Shown in pieces: positions 48,370 through 56,274 of a stretch of 56,274 nt of DNA. The notes beneath the pieces are model-generated. The model was given only the letters and a program-made list of their open reading frames with translations, was not told where the DNA came from and did no database searches. The translations under genes were made by a program, and so were the position numbers. Position 1 is the stretch's first letter; every line of letters begins with the position of its first letter. This stretch comes from Oscillospiraceae bacterium (GTDB lineage: Bacteria > Bacillota > Clostridia > Oscillospirales > Oscillospiraceae). Location: assembly GCA_017408525.1 (NCBI GenBank), contig JAFQUN010000120.1:1-56274 (forward strand), in the 5' to 3' direction.

Positions 48370-50433
48370 TTATTCCGCCTCGGCAAGCGCCTTCGCAGCA
48401 GCGATCGCCTTCTCCTGCGCATCGGCGGGGCACTGCTCATAGCGCACGAAGTGCATCACGAACGAGCCGCGCGACTGCGTCATGGAGCGCAGGTCGATGG
48501 CATAGCTCATCATCTCGGCTTCGGGAACTTCCGCCTCGATGACCTGATCGCCGTCGGAGGTGGGGTTCATGCCCATCACGCGGCCACGGCGCTTATTGAG
48601 GTCACCAAGGATATCGCCCATGTACTGATCGGGAACGGTGACCTTCAGCTCGCAAACCGGCTCGAGCAGGACGGGGGATGCTTCGGGCAGCGCTGCCTTG
48701 TAAGCAAGACCCGCAGCGAGCTTGAACGCGATTTCGGAAGAGTCAACGGGGTGATAAGAACCGTCGACGAGGGTGGCTTTGAGGAAGACCATCGGGTAAC
48801 CGGCGAGAACACCGTGCAGGCAGGACTCGCGCAGACCCTTTTCGACTGCGGGGAAGAAGTTCTTGGGGACGCTGCCGCCGAAGACGTTCTCCTCGAAGAT
48901 CATATCCTCGGATTCCTCCTGCGGCTCGAAGATGATATGGACATCACCGAACTGACCGCTGCCGCCGGTCTGCTTCTTATAGCGACCCTGCTTACGGACC
49001 TGCTTGCGGATCTTCTCACGGTACGCAACGCGCGGGGTATCAAGCTCGGCTTCAACGCCGAAGCGGGTCTTGAGCTTGGAAACGAGGACATCGATCTGGA
49101 TGTCGCCGGCGCCGGAGACGACCGTCTGGTGCGTTTCGGGATTGTTGACAACGGTGAACGTCGGATCTTCTTCGTTCAAACGGTTCAGACCGCTGCCGAT
49201 CTTCTCCTCCTGACCGCGCGCCTTGGGTGCGATGGCGCGGGAGTAGCAAGGCTCTGCAAAGGGCATACCCTCGAGCTTGACGACGTTTTTGGCATCGCAC
49301 AGCGTATCGCCGGTACGGACGCGGTCCATCTTGGCGATTGCGCCGATGTCACCGCAGCAGATCTCCTTGGTCTCCTCGTTCTTCTTACCCTTGATGGTGT
49401 AGAGACGACCGAGCTTTTCGGTGTTGCCGGTGGTGGTGTTGTAAAGCGACATATCAGAGGTGACACTGCCGCGGACGACCTTGACGAGCGAATACTTGCC
49501 GTACTGGTCGGAGATCGTCTTGAAGACGATGGCAGCCACAGCACCGGAAGCGTCATGCGCAACTTCGACGGCATCGCCGCCCTCGGTCTGGGCGCTTTCG
49601 GCGGGCATATCGGTCGCAATGGGAACGAGGTCAACGATCGTCTGCATCAGCATATCGACGCCAAGACCGGTGACGGCACTGCCGCAGAGGACAGGGGCGA
49701 CGCTGCCGTCGCGAACGCCGATCTTCAGACCCTTTGCGATCTCCTCAGGAGAAAGCTCCATCGTTTCGAAGAACTTTTCCATCAGCTCTTCGTCAGCGCC
49801 GGCGGCGGATTCCATCAGCTCCGCGCGAAGTGCCTCGACTTCGTCGGCGACATCGGCGGGAATGGCGCACTCAGCAGCCTTGCCGCCTTTGACTTCATAT
49901 GCCTTATTGTGCAGCAGGTCAACAATGCCGGTGACCTTCTTGCTGCCGTCCATGATGGGGGCAACGATGGGCGCAAGCGCCGTGCCGAAGCGACCCTTGA
50001 GCGCTTCAAGGCAGGCGGTATAGTCGCTGTTTTCCTCATCGGTGCGGTTGATGAAGATCATGCGCGGCTTGCTGCCGAGCATCTTCCACGAGCGCAGCGC
50101 GCCGACGGAAAGACCGTCCTTCGCGCCGCACACGAGCACGGCACACTCCGCAGCGCGCATAGCGCACAGCGCTTCGCCGGCAAAGTCGAAGTTGCCGGGT
50201 GCATCGAGCACATTGATCTTCACATTCTTATACTTGACAGGCGCCATGGCGAGGGAGATGGAAATATTTCTCTTGATCTCCTCCGCGTCGTAGTCACACA
50301 CGGTGTTGCCGTCGGCGACCTTGCCGAAGCGGTCGGTGCCGCCGGTCATAAACAGCATGCTCTCCGCCAGCGTAGTCTTGCCGCTGCCGCCGTGGCCGAG
50401 CAGGCAGATATTGCGAATGTCATTTGCAGTCAT
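48370..50433 (-). CDS. EF-G-like translational GTPase paralogue
   Basis: Five-domain GTPase of the EF-G family (687 residues). It is a divergent paralogue, not the housekeeping FusA. The P-loop is GHGGSGKTT (13-21) instead of AHxDxGKTT. The switch I sequence is KRNISISLA instead of RGITI. The G3 motif is DAPGN (77-81) instead of DTPGH, so the His that activates water in GTP hydrolysis is Asn. The G4 motif is NRTD (129-132) instead of NKxD. Domains II-V follow (VLCGSAVTGLGVD, PRVAYREKIRK, GGSGQFGDVHI, PEASPVLLEPVCELKVTVPDQYMGDILGDLNKRRGRVMGM). A role in stress or ribosome rescue is possible but unproven. It is single, with its own promoter. Confidence 0.85.
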   Translation of the reverse strand: MTANDIRNICLLGHGGSGKTTLAESMLFMTGGTDRFGKVADGNTVCDYDAEEIKRNISISLAMAPVKYKNVKINVLDAPGNFDFAGEALCAMRAAECAVLVCGAKDGLSVGALRSWKMLGSKPRMIFINRTDEENSDYTACLEALKGRFGTALAPIVAPIMDGSKKVTGIVDLLHNKAYEVKGGKAAECAIPADVADEVEALRAELMESAAGADEELMEKFFETMELSPEEIAKGLKIGVRDGSVAPVLCGSAVTGLGVDMLMQTIVDLVPIATDMPAESAQTEGGDAVEVAHDASGAVAAIVFKTISDQYGKYSLVKVVRGSVTSDMSLYNTTTGNTEKLGRLYTIKGKKNEETKEICCGDIGAIAKMDRVRTGDTLCDAKNVVKLEGMPFAEPCYSRAIAPKARGQEEKIGSGLNRLNEEDPTFTVVNNPETHQTVVSGAGDIQIDVLVSKLKTRFGVEAELDTPRVAYREKIRKQVRKQGRYKKQTGGSGQFGDVHIIFEPQEESEDMIFEENVFGGSVPKNFFPAVEKGLRESCLHGVLAGYPMVFLKATLVDGSYHPVDSSEIAFKLAAGLAYKAALPEASPVLLEPVCELKVTVPDQYMGDILGDLNKRRGRVMGMNPTSDGDQVIEAEVPEAEMMSYAIDLRSMTQSRGSFVMHFVRYEQCPADAQEKAIAAAKALAEAE

Positions 50434-50490
50434 TATGAAAGTTCTCCTTCCGAAAAATAGATCTCAACAAAGAGATAAGTAGACAGTGAA

Positions 50491-50519
50491 ATTATAAAGC
50501 AAAAACGCGCACAATACAA
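50491..50519 (-). promoter_or_regulatory. Predicted promoter of the EF-G-like gene
   Basis: On the minus strand: TTGTAT (50519-50514), a 17-base spacer and TATAAT (50496-50491), about 55 bases before the ATG. Confidence 0.7.
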
Positions 50520-50566
50520 CTACAATTTTGTGTAATTTTTCGGTTTTTTTCAAAAAGGGGATTTGT

Positions 50567-50592
50567 TTCGCCGCTGCTGCGGTGAGACCCTT
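50567..50592 (-). repeat. Repeat family A, copy 9 (fragment of module a, inverted)
   Basis: On the minus strand: GGTCTCACCGCAGCAGCGGCGAAAC, matching the module a start and its GCGGCGAAA arm. It lies in the 228-base gap between the pseudo-P-type ATPase and EF-G-like genes; nothing else was recognised there beyond the promoter. Confidence 0.5.
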
Positions 50593-50661
50593 TATTTTGA
50601 TTTTGCATCAAGGCGGCACCTGTTGAGAAGATGCAGCAGCGAAAAAGCAAAGCGACAAGCC

Positions 50662-52716
50662 TCAGTATTTGTCCACCGCGCCCGCAATGAGCACCGGTAC
50701 AAGCGCAAGCAGTGCGAGGAAAAGTGCCATCTGCAGGGGCGTCAAAAGCTCCAGCGCACCGACAAAAACGAGGTAAAACGAAATAAGCGTTCCGGCGATG
50801 CTTGAAAAAAGCGTTGCAATGGTACTTTTGCGCACAGCGCTGTACATCCGCTTGCTTCCGACCATCACCTCGGTGTAGGGCATAAGCCCTTCACGGTACA
50901 AAAACGCGAGTGCCCTGCCGCCGCGTGCCTGTTCGGAAAGGACAAGGCGCGTGGAGATCTTCGGATAGACAGCTGAAGCGTCGGTTTTGAACTTGCGCTT
51001 TAAGAGTGCGGGGCTGATGTTGCCGTCGCGCGTTGCAAGCACGGGTGTCATGCGGTTTCTCCGCAGCGCGTGCAGTGCCCAGTTCACGTTTTCCCCCGCA
51101 AGATATTTGATGGCAAAAATGGCGATAAGCTCTTTATCAACGGCGAGAAAAACACCGGTTTTAAGTGTCAGCCGCCCGGGCAGCCGCACACCCATCTTCC
51201 GCACGAACGCGAGCGTGCCGAGCATCACTTCCTCGCCGTGGATCATGCCGGAAACGCCGCCTTCTTCGTAATAATTGAGGTCGGCGACCTCTTCGATGCG
51301 TCCGCCCTTGCTCTCAAGCAGTGAATCGAATACGCGGTCGAGTCCGGCTGTTCCTGCCGCATGCGACATCGTCGCAGCATAGCAGGCGACTTTTTCGATA
51401 TCCTCCCCGTAGAGCTTCATGCCGTTAAGGCTGACCGTCCCCGGCGGGAAGAGGTCGCTGTCGGTCAAAACGACACAGTTTGTGCGGATCAGGTCGCGCG
51501 CACCGGCACAGCCGGCGACGGCGCTTCCGCTTTTTTGAAGCCGCTTTGCAAGAAGATAGAACGGCAGCCCGTATGCAAGAGGCATCCCGAATGTCGCCGC
51601 CGCACAGAGCATCACCGACCAGCACCACAAAAAGTCCGACCAGGAAGGGCATTCCATTGCCGCAAGGAGCGCAAAAACGAATGCTGCCGTCAAAACGATG
51701 GGCAGTATGATCGCCTGCCAGCGGCTTGCCGTATCCGCCCGCTCGGCGGCATTGTAAAAGCCCCTGTGCTGCCCGGGGCGCTTTGCTGCGCCGCCTGCCG
51801 TCGCCGAGACCTGATAGACAGGCTCGCCGATCGCACCGACGCGGAAAGTTTCGCAAAGCGCACGGTTTGTAAGATAGCGTCCCCACATTGCAAAAAGCAT
51901 CGCAAGCATCGCGACCGCCGCAAACGGCTCATTTTCCGTGCGTTCGGGCAAAAAGGCAAGTGCCGCGCAGTCTGCAAGCGACACCAGCGCGCAAAGCGCG
52001 GCGGCAAGCTCAAACGTGCAGACACGGTTTCCGAGCGCGCGCACGGCGCAGCCGATCACATCGTTTCCAAGCACGCAGACAAGCGCCAGCGCACCGAAGA
52101 AGATACCGCCGCGCATCAGCGGATCTTCCGTCCACCACGCGCCAAGGCGTCCCAGCTCGGAAAGGATCGCAAGTGTCCATGCCGCGACCGTGATAAAAAG
52201 CGCGGCGAAAAGAGGCTTTCGCTGCCCCTTGCAAAGCGCACGGTATTCCTGATACGCCTCGTGCGGCTTTGGTTCCTCCGGCTCTTCTTCCACAGATTCC
52301 GGCTCCTCCCGCGCGGGCATATACGTTTCGTAAAACTGCTCCGTTTCCTCCTGCGACCGTCTTGAAAAAAGTGAGCGCGTCGTGCGTTTTTGCGGCGTGA
52401 GCACCGTGCCCTCCGCCTGCACGGAGGCGACTGTCTGCGCGACAAGCTCTTCAAGGGAGATCGGCTGCGGCTCGGGCGGCCACGGCTCCTCCGCGGGTGC
52501 ATCCTGCGCCGCCTCATCCTGCGGCGTGTCTGCTGCCTCCTCGGTGGCGACCTGTTCCCTGCGCGGCGCAGCCGATGGCGCACCGTACTCTGCAAGGATC
52601 TCCTCAAGAGCAAATTCCGCGTCCGCATCAGCGGCGCGTCCCGCATCCTTCAAGATCAGTTCCGCGTCGAGCAGCGCGTCGGTCGTTGTGAATTTTTCAT
52701 TGTCACTGAAACTCAT
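50662..52716 (-). CDS. P-type-ATPase-like membrane protein lacking the phosphorylation site
   Basis: A 684-residue protein whose second half follows the order of a P-type ATPase but without its catalytic residues. The ATG at 52716 follows AAAGGTGAT. Residues 1-165 are acidic, Pro/Glu-rich and probably disordered. Membrane pairs occur at about 168-190, 204-226, 232-280 and 334-395. AKRLQKSGSAVAGCAGARDLI leads into VVLTDSDLFPPGTV (about 415-428), where a functional pump has DKTGTLT; the position of the phosphorylated Asp is Thr418. GVFLAVDKELIAIFAIK keeps the strand before the hinge, but the TGD motif is ATRD and GDGxND is absent. Two or three final helices end the chain. It is probably a pseudoenzyme. 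RNA modification gene rlmB lies upstream on the same strand. Confidence 0.75.
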   Translation of the reverse strand: MSFSDNEKFTTTDALLDAELILKDAGRAADADAEFALEEILAEYGAPSAAPRREQVATEEAADTPQDEAAQDAPAEEPWPPEPQPISLEELVAQTVASVQAEGTVLTPQKRTTRSLFSRRSQEETEQFYETYMPAREEPESVEEEPEEPKPHEAYQEYRALCKGQRKPLFAALFITVAAWTLAILSELGRLGAWWTEDPLMRGGIFFGALALVCVLGNDVIGCAVRALGNRVCTFELAAALCALVSLADCAALAFLPERTENEPFAAVAMLAMLFAMWGRYLTNRALCETFRVGAIGEPVYQVSATAGGAAKRPGQHRGFYNAAERADTASRWQAIILPIVLTAAFVFALLAAMECPSWSDFLWCWSVMLCAAATFGMPLAYGLPFYLLAKRLQKSGSAVAGCAGARDLIRTNCVVLTDSDLFPPGTVSLNGMKLYGEDIEKVACYAATMSHAAGTAGLDRVFDSLLESKGGRIEEVADLNYYEEGGVSGMIHGEEVMLGTLAFVRKMGVRLPGRLTLKTGVFLAVDKELIAIFAIKYLAGENVNWALHALRRNRMTPVLATRDGNISPALLKRKFKTDASAVYPKISTRLVLSEQARGGRALAFLYREGLMPYTEVMVGSKRMYSAVRKSTIATLFSSIAGTLISFYLVFVGALELLTPLQMALFLALLALVPVLIAGAVDKY

Positions 52717-52761
52717 CAAAAATCACCTTTTTCAAAACGCTGTAAATGCCTTTCCACTAAT

Positions 52762-52820
52762 GGTCTCACAGAATTTTGCGGTTATGCCGCGAAAAAGAGC
52801 AAAATCATTTTCTCCGGCAT
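52762..52820 (+). repeat. Repeat family A, copy 7 (modules a and b)
   Basis: GGTCTCACAGAATTTTGCGG-TTAT-GCCGCGAAAAAGAG, then CAAAATCATTTTCTCCGGC. It is truncated where the closing CGGAGAAAAT arm would start. It lies at the end of rlmB and antisense to the flanking genes. Confidence 0.65.
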
Positions 52821-52822
52821 CC

Positions 52823-53626
52823 TCATACCGTGCGCCGCCGCACCGCCTCGTAGAGCAATATCGCCGCTGCGGCGGACGCATTGAGCGAAGAAATGCGTCC
52901 GCGCATGGGAATGCTCACGATGAAGTCGCACTGCTCGCGAACGAGCCGCCCCATGCCGTCGCCTTCGCTTCCGATCACGATGGCGCTTGCACCCTTGAAG
53001 TCCGCCTCGTAGAGCGGCGTCGTTCCCTCTGCCGCCGCGCCGAAGACCCAAACGCCCTCTTTTTTCAATTCCTTCAAAAGTGCGCTGATATTTGCAACGC
53101 GCGCAACGGGCATATAGCTCACCGCGCCCGCCGATGTTTTGGCGACGATAGATGTAAGTCCCGCACTTCTGCGCTTGGGGATGATGACCCCATGCGCACC
53201 GGCGCACTCCGCCGTGCGGATGATCGCACCCAAGTTGTGCGGATCTGATATCTCGTCGCAAACGACAATGAGCGGCGGCTCTCCTGCCGCCTCCGCGCGG
53301 GCAAAAATATCCTCGACCGATGCGTATTCACGCACCGACGCAACGGCGATGACCCCCTGATGGGCGTGCGTGCGGCTCATAAAATCGAGCTTGCGGCGGT
53401 CCGCCTCCACGACGACAACACCCGCCTCGCGCGCAGTCGAAGCGATGTGACCAAGCGTTTTATCCGTCTCGCCGCGGGCAATATAGATCTTGTCGATGCT
53501 GCTTCCCGCGCGCAGCGCCTCTATGACCGCGTTGCGCCCTTCGATGATGCCGTCCGCCTCCGCTGACGCTTCGCGCCGTTCCGCGCAGATGCGCACATCT
53601 TTTTCGTTTTTCGATTCCTTCTTCAT
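52823..53626 (-). CDS. rlmB: 23S rRNA 2'-O-methyltransferase RlmB-like (SpoU/TrmH family)
   Basis: SPOUT-fold enzyme that methylates the ribose of a guanosine in 23S rRNA (G2251 in E. coli); some relatives act on tRNA. In 267 residues: a charged N-terminal tail (KKESKNEKDVRICAERREASAEA), the substrate-binding domain starting IIEGRNAVIEAL (about 27-38), and the SpoU domain with motif 1 DEISDPHNLGAIIRTAECAG, motif 2 AIVIGSEGDGMGRLV and motif 3 IPMRGRISSLNASAAAAILLYE, which form the knot and bind SAM. CAAGGAG lies before the ATG. No cysS or mrnC gene, its frequent neighbours, is seen here. Confidence 0.93.
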   Translation of the reverse strand: MKKESKNEKDVRICAERREASAEADGIIEGRNAVIEALRAGSSIDKIYIARGETDKTLGHIASTAREAGVVVVEADRRKLDFMSRTHAHQGVIAVASVREYASVEDIFARAEAAGEPPLIVVCDEISDPHNLGAIIRTAECAGAHGVIIPKRRSAGLTSIVAKTSAGAVSYMPVARVANISALLKELKKEGVWVFGAAAEGTTPLYEADFKGASAIVIGSEGDGMGRLVREQCDFIVSIPMRGRISSLNASAAAAILLYEAVRRRTV

Positions 53627-53666
53627 TTATTATACTCCTTGCGTTTCAAAAAACCATATCACGCCT

Positions 53667-53695
53667 ATTATAGCACATGAAAAAGACCTTATAAA
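53667..53695 (-). promoter_or_regulatory. Predicted promoter of rlmB
   Basis: On the minus strand: TTTATA (53695-53690), a 17-base spacer and TATAAT (53672-53667). The -35 is weak. Confidence 0.5.
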
Positions 53696-53739
53696 GCGTC
53701 TAATTCACAAAAATTCACAAAAAATATACAGACCTCACC

Positions 53740-53768
53740 TTGTGGGCATCTTTTTTGTGTGCTATACT
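53740..53768 (+). promoter_or_regulatory. Predicted promoter of ftsH
   Basis: TTGTGG (53740-53745), a 17-base spacer and TATACT (53763-53768). The leader to the ftsH ATG is about 230 nt and contains an inverted copy of repeat A. Confidence 0.7.
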
Positions 53769-53775
53769 TACTACC

Positions 53776-53945
53776 ATCGAAAAAGGTGCGGAGCATCTTT
53801 TTCGAGTCTTTTACGCCCCGCCGCAGCGCACTCGCTTGCGCTCGCACATTTGCGGGGCGAGAAGTATTTTCTCCGACGTACACGCCGCCGGAGAAAATAG
53901 TTGTACTCTTTTTCGCGCCGTTGGCGCGAAACTCGGTGAGACCTT
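53776..53945 (-). repeat. Repeat family A, copy 8 (full, inverted) in the ftsH leader
   Basis: Read on the minus strand it has every module: AGGTCTCACCGAG with TTTCGCGCC/GGCGCGAAA, the ATTTTCTCCG / CGGAGAAAAT palindrome, CTTCTCGC, GCGAGTGCG, and the final CTCGAAAAAGATGC with its imperfect partner. It starts about eight bases downstream of the ftsH -10 element, so the ftsH mRNA would begin with it. Confidence 0.8.
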
Positions 53946-54004
53946 TATATTGCACAGATGAAAATACCTCCTCATGCGAAATGCACGAGGGCAAGGAGAT
54001 AAAC

Positions 54005-56161
54005 ATGGATCAAAACAACAACGGCAATTCCAATAAGCCGCAAAACGACAAAAACGGTCGAAACCGCCGCGGTATCATCTCTTTGATGCTCTGGGCGCTC
54101 GTTTTGACATTCGGACTCAACTACCTCACCACCTACGTCGCCAACACCGCCGCGGCGGCATCGTCGCACGAGATCGCTTACAGTGATTTCATCGACCTTG
54201 TGGAGACCGGTAAGGTGCAAAAGGTCGAGTTCGGCGACAAGACCTTCACCATCACGCCGGTCGAAGGCTATGTCTATACTGATGATGACGGCAAGACCTA
54301 CGACGAGAACTATACACTCTTCACCACCATCATCACCAATCAGGACCTGATCCCGCTTTTGGAAGAGCACGGCGTATGGTACACAAGACCGTATGTCCCC
54401 GAAACGTCGCCCATCATGCTCTTTTTTGCCAACTATATCCTGCCGTTTATCATCATGATGGGGCTTTTCTATCTTGTGATGAGCCTTGTCGCCCGCCGCA
54501 GCGGCGGCGGAGGTCTTGGCGGCATCGGCACGGTCGGAAAGGCGAACGCGAAGGTCTACATGGAAAAATCCACCGGTGTTACGTTTGCCGACGTTGCCGG
54601 ACAGGACGAGGCAAAGGAGTCGCTGGAAGAGATCATCGACTTCCTCCACAACCCTGCAAAATACACCGCCATCGGCGCGAAGCTCCCCAAGGGCGCGCTG
54701 CTCGTCGGTTCGCCCGGTACGGGCAAGACACTCCTTGCCAAGGCAGTCGCCGGCGAGGCGAAAGTGCCGTTTTTCTCCATCTCCGGTTCGGACTTTGTTG
54801 AAATGTTCGTCGGCGTCGGCGCAAGCCGCGTGCGCGACCTTTTCAAGGAAGCGTCGAAAGTCGCCCCCTGCATCATCTTTATCGACGAGATCGACACCAT
54901 CGGCAAAAATCGTGATTCGGGCCGCTACGGCGGCAACGACGAGCGCGAGCAAACGCTCAACCAGCTTTTGAGCGAACTTGACGGCTTCGACCCCGGTAAG
55001 GGTATCATCGTCCTCGGCGCAACAAACCGCCCCGACGTTCTTGATAAGGCGCTCCTTCGCCCCGGACGCTTCGACCGCCGCATCACCGTTGACCGTCCGA
55101 ATCTTAACGGAAGACTCAAAACGCTTGAAGTCCACACAAAAAATATCCACCTTGCCGAAGACGTTGACCTCAACAAGATCGCGCAGGCAACGGCAGGCTG
55201 CGTCGGTGCAGACCTTGCAAACCTCGTGAATGAAGCCGCCCTTCGAGCCGTGCGCAAAGGACGCCGAGCCGTCAATCAGAACGACCTTCTCGCATCCTTT
55301 GAAGTCGTCATTGCCGGTGCGGAGAAAAAAGGTACCGTCATTACCGAGGAGGAAAAGCGCATCATCGCCTACCATGAGGTCGGCCACGCACTTGTCGCGG
55401 CAAAGCAGAAAAACTCCCAGCCTGTTTCGAAGATCACCATCGTCCCCCATACGCAGGGCGCACTCGGCTATACGCTGCACCTGCCGGAGGAGGAGAAGTT
55501 CCTCATGAGCCGCGAGGACATCCTCACCGAGATCCGCACGCTTCTTGCAGGACGCTCGGCGGAAGAGGTCGTCTGCAATACGCAGACCAACGGCGCGGCG
55601 AACGACATCGAGCGCGCGACCGAGCTTGCGCGAAATCTTGTTGCCCGTTTCGGCATGACTGAGGAGTTCGACATGATGGCGCTTGGCAGCATCCAGGGCC
55701 AGTATCTTGACAACACCTACTCCATGACCTGCGCGCAGGAGACGTTTGCCGCCGCCGACCGCGCTGTGGTGCAGATCATCCGCACCTGCCACGAAGAGGC
55801 GAAGGCGCTGCTTTCGGAAAACCGCGAGCTTCTTGACAAAATCGCAGATTACCTGCTCAAGCGCGAAACGATCACGGGACAGGAGCTCATGGCGATCATC
55901 GAAGGGCGCGACCCCGAAACGGTCGACAACTACGGCGCAACGCGCGAGGAGGAAGAACCCAAGCCTTTCCGTCCCTCTGCGCCCGATGTCATAGAGGCGC
56001 CCGCGCGCCATATCTCCATGACGAGCGAGCCGATCCCCATGCCGGAGCTTCCGGAAGATGATGGAGCCGCACCGGAGGATAAAGCGGAAGATGCAGCTGA
56101 AAAAACAGCGGAAGAGCCGGCATCCGATGCAGCCGAAAGCGACACACCCACACAGGAGTAA
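54005..56161 (+). CDS. ftsH: ATP-dependent zinc metalloprotease FtsH
   Basis: Membrane-bound AAA+ protease that removes misfolded membrane and regulatory proteins as a hexamer. The ATG at 54005 follows AAGGAG; the upstream frame runs through the repeat. In 718 residues: a basic cytoplasmic start, first transmembrane helix ([18 protein letters not shown], about 24-41), extracytoplasmic domain, second helix ([24 protein letters not shown], about 137-160), the AAA module with Walker [10 protein letters not shown] (about 237-245; Ser for the usual first Pro), Walker [10 protein letters not shown], the second region [20 protein letters not shown], and the zinc site HEVGH (usual HEAGH), with a third ligand in [12 protein letters not shown]. 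The C-terminal 70 residues are acidic and disordered. Confidence 0.97.
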   Translation: MDQNNNGNSNKPQNDKNGRNRRGIISLMLWALVLTFGLNYLTTYVANTAAAASSHEIAYSDFIDLVETGKVQKVEFGDKTFTITPVEGYVYTDDDGKTYDENYTLFTTIITNQDLIPLLEEHGVWYTRPYVPETSPIMLFFANYILPFIIMMGLFYLVMSLVARRSGGGGLGGIGTVGKANAKVYMEKSTGVTFADVAGQDEAKESLEEIIDFLHNPAKYTAIGAKLPKGALLVGSPGTGKTLLAKAVAGEAKVPFFSISGSDFVEMFVGVGASRVRDLFKEASKVAPCIIFIDEIDTIGKNRDSGRYGGNDEREQTLNQLLSELDGFDPGKGIIVLGATNRPDVLDKALLRPGRFDRRITVDRPNLNGRLKTLEVHTKNIHLAEDVDLNKIAQATAGCVGADLANLVNEAALRAVRKGRRAVNQNDLLASFEVVIAGAEKKGTVITEEEKRIIAYHEVGHALVAAKQKNSQPVSKITIVPHTQGALGYTLHLPEEEKFLMSREDILTEIRTLLAGRSAEEVVCNTQTNGAANDIERATELARNLVARFGMTEEFDMMALGSIQGQYLDNTYSMTCAQETFAAADRAVVQIIRTCHEEAKALLSENRELLDKIADYLLKRETITGQELMAIIEGRDPETVDNYGATREEEEPKPFRPSAPDVIEAPARHISMTSEPIPMPELPEDDGAAPEDKAEDAAEKTAEEPASDAAESDTPTQE

Positions 56162-56167
56162 ACCCAA

Positions 56168-56193
56168 GTGCGCGCCTTGCAAAAGGCGCGCAC
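56168..56193 (+). other. Hairpin after ftsH
   Basis: A 9-bp perfect stem GTGCGCGCC / GGCGCGCAC with an 8-base loop. It has no T-run, so termination is doubtful and read-through into the next gene is possible. Confidence 0.5.
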
Positions 56194-56220
56194 AAATCAT
56201 TGAAGTAAAGGAGTGTACCG

Positions 56221-56274
56221 ATGCTCAAAACCCTATCCCCGTATACAAAAGGCTATCGCTTCTGCATCTTCCTC
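56221..56274 (+). CDS. Start of a gene, probably an ABC transporter (cut by the window end)
   Basis: Eighteen codons from an ATG preceded by AAAGGAG: MLKTLSPYTKGYRFCIFL. The opening resembles the N-terminus of fused permease-ATPase ABC exporters (MLKTLxxYxKGYR). Too little is present to be sure. Confidence 0.45.
   Translation, partial: MLKTLSPYTKGYRFCIFL

Noticed and set aside
48334-50460. Long open frame antisense to the EF-G-like gene
   Set aside because: The minus-strand protein has clear GTPase motifs, and the plus-strand frame is a mirror effect of codon bias.
53972-56200. Long open frame antisense to ftsH
   Set aside because: FtsH motifs are unmistakable on the plus strand; the minus frame has no family features.

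Overview
The window looks like chromosome of an anaerobic, G+C-rich member of the Clostridia, most likely in the Oscillospirales/Ruminococcaceae range. Evidence: Firmicutes-type ribosome binding sites (AAGGAGG), SLH-domain surface proteins, a GlgC/GlgD pair with GlgB, GlgA and GlgP, a reverse rubrerythrin, and folate-transport and glycine-transport genes behind clostridial-type riboswitches. The genus cannot be named from the sequence alone.

Layout. 0-5 kb: polar amino-acid ABC importer (binding protein, permease, ATPase), then a Na/Pi-cotransporter-like protein. 5-9 kb: zinc-ribbon/Ig-like membrane protein, S4 RNA-binding protein, DUF896 protein and XpaC-like protein. 9-17.2 kb: compact glycogen operon glgB-glgC-glgD-glgA-glgP. 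17.2-22.4 kb: DEAD-box helicase, orphan peptide-binding lipoprotein, O-antigen-ligase-like protein (minus) and an SH3-domain membrane protein (plus) from back-to-back promoters. 22.5-25.6 kb: a promoter-structured-RNA-terminator unit, then a large SLH surface protein. 25.6-28.6 kb (minus): folD, THF riboswitch, folT, folC. 28.8 kb: tRNA-Ser(GGA). 29-35.8 kb: small lipoprotein, then a minus-strand run with cytidine deaminase, polysaccharide deacetylase, DUF362 ferredoxin-like protein, glycerate kinase, a sensor kinase and a DUF4015-like protein.

33.8-42.8 kb is the most unusual region. It holds a HExxH protein with the DUF4157 (eCIS core) domain, a double-AAA+ ATPase resembling the ATPase of extracellular contractile injection systems, a 75-residue unknown protein, one OmpR-family response regulator in an operon with the ATPase, and two related two-helix sensor kinases at the two edges. 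No tail sheath, tube or baseplate gene is present in the window. A similar A-rich box lies upstream of both the DUF4157 gene and one kinase gene.

42.9-56.3 kb: deoC-deoD, an SLH-trypsin fusion protein, an alanine/glycine symporter behind a tandem glycine riboswitch, reverse rubrerythrin, a divergent EF-G paralogue, a P-type-ATPase-like protein without its phosphorylation motif, rlmB, ftsH, and the start of a probable ABC transporter gene.

Two families of non-coding palindromic repeats run through the window. Family A is modular, up to about 225 bp, with nine full or partial copies, several in gene leaders. Family B is about 380 bp, with two long copies plus an inverted tail. Their stems show paired base changes between copies, which suggests that the folded structure is maintained.
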